Shown: in pieces, positions 1-4,285 of the stretch
Numbering within the stretch: position 1 is the stretch's first letter
Layout: each line of letters begins with the position of its first letter
Origin: Verrucomicrobiota bacterium
Lineage (GTDB): Bacteria; Verrucomicrobiota; Verrucomicrobiia; Chthoniobacterales; UBA10450
Assembly (NCBI GenBank): GCA_003218525.1
Contig: QHNU01000017.1
Span: 20,455 to 26,386, forward strand
Length of the DNA stretch: 5,932 nt
Direction: 5' to 3'
Translations under genes and position numbers: made by a program
Notes under the pieces: generated by a model
What the model saw: the letters and a program-made list of their open reading frames with translations, nothing else
The model's database searches: none
What the model was told of the DNA's origin: nothing

Positions 1-141
1 ATCACGCGGCTCTCGGTCGATCGCGACAAAGGCATGGCTGGGCGCACTGTCCAGGCAGTGATCGACGTGCTGGAAGGGAACTACGGCGGCGACCCGACCA
101 GAATGCCATATGTGGTGAATAAGGAAGCATTCACCCCGTGA
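1..141 (+). CDS. C-terminal 46 residues of an unidentified protein (5' end outside window)
   Basis: An open frame enters from the left edge and stops at TGA 139-141, encoding 46 visible residues. The balanced composition (charged helix-like stretch VDRDKGMAGRTVQAVIDVL, then a short strand-like PYVVNKEAF tail) looks like real protein. The tail vaguely resembles the end of periplasmic sugar-binding proteins or LacI-type effector domains, where a final helix is followed by a strand and a conserved Val-x-Lys-Glu. That resemblance is weak and is inference only, so I do not assign a function. The stop lies 12 bp before the GTG of the GIY-YIG gene and in the same frame, so the two genes may be co-transcribed. 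Confidence 0.55.
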   Translation: MTRLSVDRDKGMAGRTVQAVIDVLEGNYGGDPTRMPYVVNKEAFTP

Positions 142-153
142 GATACAACAGGC

Positions 154-417
154 GTGCCGAAATACTGCTATGTTTACGTTTTGCGCTCGCAAGTTGATCG
201 TCGGTTTTATGTTGGTCTAACGCGGGATTTACCGGCACGACTTCGGGCCCACAACGCTGGACGCGCTAACTCTACAAAAGAACGCAGGCCCTTTGAGCTT
301 GTGTATTGGGAAGGTTGTCGAAACGAGAGCGACGCTGCGCAACGCGAGAAGTACCTCAAAACTGCCTGGGGAAAACGTTATATCAAAAATCGCCTCCGAC
401 GTTATCTCACGGGGTAA
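154..417 (+). CDS. Small GIY-YIG nuclease-domain protein (UPF0213/YhbQ-like size class)
   Basis: This 87-residue protein is a single GIY-YIG domain. The GIY equivalent is YVY at residues 6-8 and the YIG equivalent is YVG at 19-21. They are followed by the conserved Arg29 and His33-Asn34 of the first helix, a Thr41 plus RRPFELVYWE strand (44-53), and the metal-binding Glu65 inside REKYLK (64-69). All expected catalytic positions are present, so the fold is probably active or recently so. Family members cleave or bind DNA, but the role of stand-alone small ones is poorly known. The start is GTG: TGA at 139-141 is in the same frame, and the only other candidate (TTG at 181) lies inside the GIY motif. 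There is no good ribosome-binding site, only a CAGG near -5. The gene follows an unidentified CDS by 12 bp. It is complete and of normal length for the family. Confidence 0.88.
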   Translation: MPKYCYVYVLRSQVDRRFYVGLTRDLPARLRAHNAGRANSTKERRPFELVYWEGCRNESDAAQREKYLKTAWGKRYIKNRLRRYLTG

Positions 418-437
418 AGGCCTTTGGCCAGGTGACG

Positions 438-461
438 CGTTAAAACGTTACATCGTTAAAC
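438..461 (+). repeat. Three CGTTA words at exact 8-bp spacing
   Basis: CGTTA occurs at 438, 446 and 454, each start 8 bp from the next, in the spacer between the GIY-YIG gene and the cupredoxin-like gene. The first and third units extend to CGTTAAA. The array lies about 90-115 bp upstream of the ATG at 552, a distance suited to an activator or repressor site. That role is inference; no matching regulator is visible. Confidence 0.35.
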
Positions 462-551
462 CGGCAATCGTCCTGAGGGGCGGATCTTGGCGGCAGCATT
501 GCTTCAGAAAAAGGCATACGCGGCGCCGTTATGAACCGATTTTAAAGTACA

Positions 552-1013
552 ATGAAAACAGCTCTTTCGATCATTTTCGCTGGTCTGATTTCGACCGCGA
601 CCGCACAAGTGGTTGACACGGCCGAGAACGTTGCACATTCGGCTGTCCGAGGAGCAAAAAATGCTGCTAAAACCGTTGCTCACGGGGCTAAGAAGGCCGC
701 CGATACGGTGGCCGATGCCGTCACCCCGGACAGCGACGCACGGAGAGTGGACGTAACAGTGACCGACAACCGAATCGACATGCCAACGCGCCTCAAGCCT
801 GGAAAGACTGCATTCGTCGTTAAAAATGCGGGCAAAAACGCTCAAAACTTCGAAGTGGAGGGCCAAAGTGTTGACCGCAAGTTCGTGGCCGCGCCGAATC
901 CGGGAGAAACGAAGGTGTTGCACGTAAATCTCAAACGGGGCACTTACACCGCCGATTCGCCAGGAAAGGACAACAATAAGCGGACTGGAGAGGTGACGGT
1001 TAATGTGCGGTGA
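552..1013 (+). CDS. Secreted cupredoxin-like-fold protein with N-terminal 11-mer repeats, copper ligands missing
   Basis: This 153-residue protein has a signal peptide (1-18: Lys2, hydrophobic ALSIIFAGLIS, then TATA before Gln19), which predicts export to the periplasm. Residues 23-55 are Ala/Lys-rich and form three 11-residue units, which suggests a long amphipathic helix. Residues 66-153 look like a small beta-sandwich of the cupredoxin type: LKPGKTAFVVKNAGK (81-95), NFEVEG (99-104), the PGET turn (117-120), GTY (130-132) and a final VTVNV strand. Type 1 copper sites need His, Cys, His and Met. Here the matching positions appear to be Gln98/Asn99, Ser136 (in DSPG), Lys139 and about Arg144, so copper binding is unlikely. 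It may be a structural or protein-binding domain. The ATG is chosen because it begins a good signal peptide; no Shine-Dalgarno is visible. It converges on the ankyrin gene. The fold is an assignment by pattern, not by search. Confidence 0.8.
   Translation: MKTALSIIFAGLISTATAQVVDTAENVAHSAVRGAKNAAKTVAHGAKKAADTVADAVTPDSDARRVDVTVTDNRIDMPTRLKPGKTAFVVKNAGKNAQNFEVEGQSVDRKFVAAPNPGETKVLHVNLKRGTYTADSPGKDNNKRTGEVTVNVR
618..716 (+). repeat. Three tandem 33-bp units coding 11-residue amphipathic repeats
   Basis: Residues 23-33 (TAENVAHSAVR), 34-44 (GAKNAAKTVAH) and 45-55 (GAKKAADTVAD) align without gaps. Units two and three agree at 8 of 11 positions and the first is more diverged. At DNA level the codons differ mostly at third positions, so the units are not a recent slippage product. 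The 11-residue period with Ala, Lys and Val recalls LEA-type or apolipoprotein-type surface helices. That comparison is inference. Confidence 0.65.
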
Positions 1014-1068
1014 GGTTTAAGACAAGCTCACGAGCTAATCCCCCTTCGCGCAAGGCTCCGGCACTAAA

Positions 1069-1141
1069 GGGTTGACCGTCCATTTCGCTCGCTCCAACAG
1101 CTCGCGTCGCGGATGTTGCAACGGACCAAAACGGCTAACCC
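1069..1141. repeat. Long imperfect hairpin in the convergent spacer
   Basis: GGGTTGACCG at 1069-1078 can pair with CGGCTAACCC at 1132-1141 (nine of ten positions pair, counting one G-T). TCC at 1079-1081 can pair with GGA at 1123-1125, leaving the intervening bases bulged. Inside lies a second arm pair, CCAACA (1094-1099) with TGTTG (1114-1118). The structure sits between two convergent genes, 55 bp past the stop of the plus-strand gene and 64 bp past the stop of the minus-strand gene. No T-tract follows on either strand, so it is not a standard intrinsic terminator. It could be a shared 3' structure, an RNA element or a remnant of a dispersed repeat. The rest of the spacer (1014-1205) shows nothing recognisable. 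Confidence 0.45.
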
Positions 1142-1205
1142 GAACACGAACTGTTCGCCCCGCGCCGGCGCACTGGCTAGCAGCTGCAGGCAAATCGCCT
1201 GTCGC

Positions 1206-2225
1206 CTATGGTTGTTTCGGCACGAGGTTATGTTCCGCAAGCCAGCTCCAGAGGTTGCCGAACTCGGGCGGCAGCGGCTGCGCCTGGTCGGCGAAATCCT
1301 GCCGTTGCTTGGTTAGCAATTTCACTAGCGTCGTGCCGTCCTCGGCCACGTAATTGAAATCAGCGCCGCGATTGAGCAACTCGAGCGCGTCAATGTAGCC
1401 CTGCGCCTCGAATCTCCCCATGTGCGCGCAATAGAGGAGAAGATTAAACCTGTCGTTGAATGGCATCACCGAGTTGACGTCCGTGCCCCGATCAAGCAGA
1501 AGCCGTAATCGTTCCGGGCGCTGCGCCTCGAAGTAATTCATGAACCAATTATCGAACACGATCGGCTGGCCTTTGACATCGCGCGCATTCGGATTGCCCC
1601 CCGCGTCCAACATGGCACGCAATAGGCGAACCTCCCCACTGACCGATTGGGCCAGCGCGAAAGAGTTCGCGCTTCCGTTGTTATAATTCGGGTTCGCCCC
1701 TAACGACAGCAAGGTCCCGACCGCAGTTACCAACTCCGGCCGCTCCAGCGCTTCGTTGACGGCGAAACAGAGCAACGTCATTCCATCGTGGCCGGCAGCG
1801 TTGAGATCCGGCACGTTCTTCGCCGCGGTGCGGATCGCATTGCTGTCGTTTTTTGAAACGGCTTCCGCTACGACCAGCAGCGCGGGCTGGTCGCGAAAAT
1901 TCCAGCGACCCGAATGGATGTCTTCTACCTGACGTGTGTTCCGGGCTTCATCGATGCTTTTTCCGATCGAGAGAACGATCATGAGAAGGAATGGCAGCGC
2001 CAGAAAAATGACGCCTATGACGAGGAAGCCGCGCCACAAGCGGATGAGCAACAAGGTGACGAGCGCGACAGCGCCAATCAGCGCGAGTATAAAACCGAAG
2101 GCGTGATTAAGACCGCGACCGGCCGCGTCCGTGCCGGTATCAAGTGCGCCGAAAAGTAGGAGCATGCCGTAACCAGTGAGAGCGACCGCTCCTATCCAAA
2201 GCAAAATGCGCAGGGCCAGTTTCAT
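1206..2225 (-). CDS. Membrane-anchored ankyrin-repeat protein
   Basis: This 339-residue protein has three predicted membrane helices near residues 4-26, 42-63 and 66-88, followed by a linker and an ankyrin-repeat domain. Repeat-like units are visible at about 113-142, 147-180 (GMTLLCFAV ... LLSLGANPN), 183-213 (LLRAMLDAGGNPN), 217-251 (RLLLDRGTDVN), 257-290 (ALELLNRGADFN) and 296-310. The recurring pattern is a helix, then LLxxGAxxN. Ankyrin repeats bind other proteins, so this is probably a membrane-tethered interaction module, with no enzymatic motif seen. Arg62 and Arg65 between helices 2 and 3 favour a cytoplasmic short loop and so a periplasmic ankyrin domain. Basic residues after helix 3 make this uncertain. 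The start ATG precedes KLALRILLWIG, a natural membrane start, and no clear ribosome-binding site is seen. The 238-bp spacer upstream (2226-2463) shows no convincing promoter or other feature. Confidence 0.88.
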   Translation of the reverse strand: MKLALRILLWIGAVALTGYGMLLLFGALDTGTDAAGRGLNHAFGFILALIGAVALVTLLLIRLWRGFLVIGVIFLALPFLLMIVLSIGKSIDEARNTRQVEDIHSGRWNFRDQPALLVVAEAVSKNDSNAIRTAAKNVPDLNAAGHDGMTLLCFAVNEALERPELVTAVGTLLSLGANPNYNNGSANSFALAQSVSGEVRLLRAMLDAGGNPNARDVKGQPIVFDNWFMNYFEAQRPERLRLLLDRGTDVNSVMPFNDRFNLLLYCAHMGRFEAQGYIDALELLNRGADFNYVAEDGTTLVKLLTKQRQDFADQAQPLPPEFGNLWSWLAEHNLVPKQP

Positions 2226-2463
2226 TCCGTAGCCGAGATACCAAAGTCCACCCGTGCCTGCGAGACCGGAATGTATTCTTTGCTTGAAAGACGACAGCGA
2301 CCATTCCCCCCGTTACTTAGGAGCGGGCGTCCAGAGTTAGAACTGGAAGCTGAATTCTAAGCCGCCGCCTACTCGCGAATGCTTTTGGAGTCGCCCAATC
2401 CATTCAGTCGTGCCCGACATTCAATGAGATGGCCGCGTATTGAACTCCGGGTGGAATGTTTAC

Positions 2464-2688
2464 TTAGACGCCGTGTCGCTCGTCAGTAGGCACGGTCGTC
2501 GCCACGTGTGCGATACTGGACGGCATCATCGCGGCCTGGCGACAGAACTGTGACACTGCAAACATCGTGCTAACGATCAGGAGTGTATAGATGAGGGTTT
2601 CAAATCGACTGCGTTGTTTTTCCTCCGACCGCACGATAAGCGCATAGGTGGATTCAAATTCTTCGAAACCGGTGGAAATTGCTTTCAT
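2464..2688 (-). CDS. Small single-pass membrane protein, function unknown
   Basis: The product is 74 residues. An acidic and polar N-terminal part (about 1-28, with EEFES and a basic-acidic SEEKQRSR stretch) precedes one membrane helix at about 29-48 (FETLIYTLLIVSTMFAVSQF). A short tail of about 25 residues follows. The sharp division between charged helix, membrane segment and tail, together with ATG start and TAA stop, supports a real gene. I do not recognise a named family. Small proteins of this shape (N-terminal soluble helix, one membrane helix, short tail) often act as accessory or regulatory membrane peptides, but nothing here shows a partner. The ribosome-binding site is weak (AAGAG about 10 bases before the ATG). 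An inverted repeat lies directly upstream. Confidence 0.62.
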   Translation of the reverse strand: MKAISTGFEEFESTYALIVRSEEKQRSRFETLIYTLLIVSTMFAVSQFCRQAAMMPSSIAHVATTVPTDERHGV

Positions 2689-2704
2689 AATTGTGGCTCT
2701 TTTT

Positions 2705-2787
2705 GTCTATGAGATGCGGCAGCCCAGTCGTTCGGATTCAATATTTCTTCTAAATATCACGGCGTGCGCCGATCTCATCAGCTAGAC
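2705..2787. repeat. 82-bp imperfect inverted repeat upstream of the 74-residue membrane protein
   Basis: The left arm GTCTA-TGAGAT-(G)-CGGC (2705-2720) pairs with GCCG-ATCTCA-(5-base bulge)-TAGAC (2768-2787), giving 15 base pairs interrupted by small bulges. Two further dyads lie between the arms: ATATTT-cttct-AAATAT (2741-2757), notable for its AT richness, and CGGCG-tg-CGCCG (2760-2771), which overlaps the right arm and so competes with it. The outer arm ends 17 bases before the ATG of the minus-strand gene, so this would be a structured leader or an operator region for it. Confidence 0.45.
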
Positions 2788-2836
2788 GCCACTGACGGGG
2801 CGGTTTTGTCTACGATACCGGCGTGATTTGGTTGTC

Positions 2837-2878
2837 CTCCAACAGACCTCTCGCAAGATGTTGACCGCTTTAAGCGGT
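2837..2878. repeat. Dyad element downstream of the DUF2892-like gene, echoed at 1092-1118
   Basis: CTCCAACAG (2837-2845) and GATGTTG (2857-2863) are separated by 11 bases. The same two words at the same spacing occur at 1092-1100 and 1112-1118. Within each copy CCAACA faces TGTTG as a short stem. A perfect 7-bp inverted repeat, ACCGCTT-t-AAGCGGT, follows directly at 2864-2878. The remaining part of the 292-bp spacer (2689-2980) shows no gene that I trust. Confidence 0.4.
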
Positions 2879-2959
2879 AAAGCGTCATAGCGCGATACTC
2901 CCTTGTCGCGTCGTTCATGTTTTCGCTCGCTTTCAGTTAAACCGGCCGAGTTTGAATCG

Positions 2960-2972
2960 CTCTCCCGGAGAG
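2960..2972 (-). terminator. Weak hairpin just past the DUF2892-like gene
   Basis: CTCTCC-c-GGAGAG is a perfect 6-bp inverted repeat about 8 bases past the stop of the minus-strand 65-residue gene. The loop must open to three bases, leaving 5 bp of stem, and the following sequence on the minus strand (CGATTCAAAC) has no T-run. It may be a weak terminator or 3' end stabiliser, but the evidence is thin. Confidence 0.25.
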
Positions 2973-2980
2973 TGCCGTGG

Positions 2981-3178
2981 CTAGAAGGGCAACTTGAAGC
3001 CGCATGCGCGGATCGCACACCAGCCACGCCACGCCTCAAAGGCGCTGAATAGCCCAATTAGAATAAAGATTGTCGCCAGCAATCCTGCTTCCGAGATCAG
3101 ACAACCACCGGCAAGAAGGAAAATTGCCGCGATCCCACCGCGGGCGGCACGGCCTTTGTTGTCGATGTTCGGTTTCAT
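2981..3178 (-). CDS. DUF2892 / YgaP-like small inner-membrane protein
   Basis: The product is 65 residues. The N-terminus MKPNIDNKGRAARG matches the usual opening of the DUF2892 (YgaP transmembrane-type) family: short, polar, with Asn near residue 4 and basic residues just before the membrane. Two membrane helices follow at about 15-29 and 31-49. The C-terminus, WCAIRACGFKLP (53-64), matches the family ending, where one or two Cys precede a GxxxP tail. Its length is typical of the family. Members are inner-membrane proteins, sometimes fused to rhodanese domains that handle sulfur, but stand-alone copies have no firm function. The two cysteines (54, 59) are worth noting. There is no Shine-Dalgarno before the ATG. 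The gene is divergent from the LTxxQ gene across a 134-bp spacer in which I find no convincing promoter. Confidence 0.78.
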   Translation of the reverse strand: MKPNIDNKGRAARGGIAAIFLLAGGCLISEAGLLATIFILIGLFSAFEAWRGWCAIRACGFKLPF

Positions 3179-3312
3179 CTAGGAATAATGCGGATTTCCA
3201 CTTGCGGCAGGAAGATAGATTCGTTGTGCCTCGGTTGCCAGCGATACCATTAGCATTGAAGGGCGCGTCAGATTTTGGACGACAATCTCAGCAGCACCGT
3301 CTAGGTTGCCCC

Positions 3313-3630
3313 ATGACTAAATTCATTGCGTTAGTAGCGGCAGGGATCTTTGCCGGAGGAACCATGTTCGCGGGCGAGCACGGCGATTGCGCAAAGCAAG
3401 CCGGAAACAAACAGGTGGTGGCGTGTCAGGCTTCATTGGCTAACCTCAACCTGACGCCCGATCAGAAGACACAGATGGACGCCGTTATGGCCGAGCATCA
3501 GAAAGCCGGTTGCTCCGAAGGCAGCGAAGCCAAATACATGGAGGAAGCCAAAGGAATCCTGACCAAGGAGCAGTACGCGAAGTTCAAAGCCGAGTGCAAG
3601 AAAGGCGACAAGGATAAGACAGAGACCTGA
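3313..3630 (+). CDS. Small secreted LTxxQ-type (Spy/CpxP-like) protein with four cysteines
   Basis: The product is 105 residues. A signal peptide covers about 1-20 (MTKFIALVAAGIFAGGTMFA, cut before Gly21), so it is predicted to be periplasmic. The mature part is helical and hydrophilic, with LTPDQ at 47-51 and LTKEQ at 83-87, the paired LTxxQ signature of Spy/CpxP-type periplasmic proteins, which bind metal or act as chaperones under envelope stress. It is shorter than Spy and CpxP. Four cysteines (26, 38, 67, 95) remain after cleavage, enough for two disulfides. The ATG at 3313 is chosen over the longer upstream frame because it starts the signal peptide exactly; the upstream extension is Arg-rich and overlaps the divergent gene. 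A weak AGG lies near -8. A small hairpin (3636-3651) and a strong terminator follow. Confidence 0.82.
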   Translation: MTKFIALVAAGIFAGGTMFAGEHGDCAKQAGNKQVVACQASLANLNLTPDQKTQMDAVMAEHQKAGCSEGSEAKYMEEAKGILTKEQYAKFKAECKKGDKDKTET

Positions 3631-3683
3631 GAGCACCGCTTCTGCCAGCGGGGACGGACGGCAGCTACAAGCGATCAAAGCTT

Positions 3684-3710
3684 CGCGCCGAGAGCAATCT
3701 CGGCGCGTTT
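3684..3710 (+). terminator. Strong hairpin terminator with GCAA tetraloop after the LTxxQ gene
   Basis: CGCGCCGAGA (3684-3693) pairs perfectly with TCTCGGCGCG (3698-3707), a 10-bp stem closed by a GCAA (GNRA) tetraloop and followed by TTT. It lies 53 bp past the LTxxQ stop. The T-tail is short, but the stem is the strongest in the window. A smaller hairpin, CCGCT/AGCGG at 3636-3651, precedes it. It separates the LTxxQ gene from the globin, so the globin probably has its own promoter. Confidence 0.68.
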
Positions 3711-3766
3711 CACGTACGGGCGCGAACGCGGCGATAGCATCCCCCGCCCCTGTTGACGACTCCTTT

Positions 3767-3783
3767 GTTCTCGACAAGAGAAC
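3767..3783. promoter_or_regulatory. Perfect dyad upstream of the globin gene, possible operator
   Basis: GTTCTC-gacaa-GAGAAC is a perfect 6-bp inverted repeat with a 5-bp centre, ending 20 bp before the chosen ATG at 3804. A TTGACG hexamer at 3753-3758 could be a -35 element, but no good -10 is found at the right distance. The dyad position suits a repressor site or a short leader hairpin. It does not match the FNR, NsrR or LexA sites I know, so the regulator is unknown. Confidence 0.42.
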
Positions 3784-3803
3784 GGATTTCGCGCCATCCT
3801 CAA

Positions 3804-4226
3804 ATGACTTCTGGTAGTATGCCAACGCAACCGCAGAATCCCAGTCTCTATGAACGTCTGGGCGGTATATACAGTATCGCCTGCGTGGTCGACGATTTGA
3901 TCGACCGGGTTATGACGGATGCCCGACTCAATGCTAATCCGGCCGTAAATGAAGCCCACCACCGAGTGCCGCCGCCGGGTTTCAAGTATTTGGTCACAGA
4001 GATGGTTGGAATGGCCGCGGGCGGTCCACAGAAATACACCGGACGCACGATGGCTGACTCACACCGTGACATGAACATCACGCCGAAAGAGTGGGAGGCT
4101 TTCATGGATGATCTCCAGCAGTCGCTCGACAAGTTCAAGGTCCCTGCCACCGAGCAGGCGGAACTGAAGGCGATTGTCAATAGCACCTATGACGACATCG
4201 TCGTGACCGAACCCTCTAATGTCTAA
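3804..4226 (+). CDS. Group 1 truncated hemoglobin (2-on-2 globin), variant distal pocket
   Basis: The product is 140 residues from this ATG. SLYERLGG (14-21) is the opening A-helix/glycine motif of group 1 truncated globins. VVDDLIDRVMTD (28-39) is the B helix, AGGPQKYTGR (72-81) the E-F region glycine motif, and MADSHRDMNIT (83-93) holds the proximal heme ligand His87. KEWEAFMDDLQQSLDKFKVP (95-114) is the G helix and the last 20 or so residues the H helix. The family binds heme and handles oxygen or nitric oxide in the cytoplasm. The usual Phe-Tyr of helix B (B9-B10) is Leu32-Ile33, so the oxygen-stabilising TyrB10 seems absent. Start choice is uncertain: ATG 3804 and ATG 3819 (five residues shorter) both fit, and a TTG at 3753 gives an unlikely leader. 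None has a clear ribosome-binding site. It converges on the surface-protein gene with a 59-bp gap. Confidence 0.9.
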   Translation: MTSGSMPTQPQNPSLYERLGGIYSIACVVDDLIDRVMTDARLNANPAVNEAHHRVPPPGFKYLVTEMVGMAAGGPQKYTGRTMADSHRDMNITPKEWEAFMDDLQQSLDKFKVPATEQAELKAIVNSTYDDIVVTEPSNV

Positions 4227-4285
4227 CTAGTTGTTGCAGCCAACTCGCGAAGGTGTTCGGAGTGGCTGAGCTTGCAACCGCTATT

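Noticed and set aside
293..616. Plus-strand 107-codon frame overlapping the GIY-YIG and cupredoxin-like genes
   Set aside because: It overlaps two better-supported genes in another frame and its protein has no recognisable structure.
504..923. Minus-strand 139-codon frame opposite the cupredoxin-like gene
   Set aside because: It has no domain logic (His, Arg and Cys rich, no signal or motif) and lies wholly opposite a gene with a clear signal peptide and fold.
1069..1141. Integron attC recombination site
   Set aside because: The arms have GTT at the 5' side and AAC at the 3' side, opposite to the attC core arrangement, and no integrase or gene cassette pattern is present.
2782..3057. Minus-strand 91-codon frame in the spacer next to the DUF2892-like gene
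   Set aside because: Arg/Ser-rich low-quality protein that overlaps the better-supported DUF2892-like gene in a different frame and covers inverted repeats.
3070..3312. N-terminal extension of the LTxxQ gene in the same frame
   Set aside because: The extension is Arg-rich, overlaps the divergent DUF2892-like gene and would bury the signal peptide; ATG 3313 begins the signal peptide exactly.
3753..3803. TTG start at 3753 for the globin
   Set aside because: It would add a 17-residue Arg-rich leader not typical of group 1 truncated globins, and would place the perfect dyad inside the coding region.
3433..3825. Minus-strand 130-codon frame across the LTxxQ gene end and the terminator
   Set aside because: It runs through a strong terminator hairpin and opposite a well-supported secreted protein.
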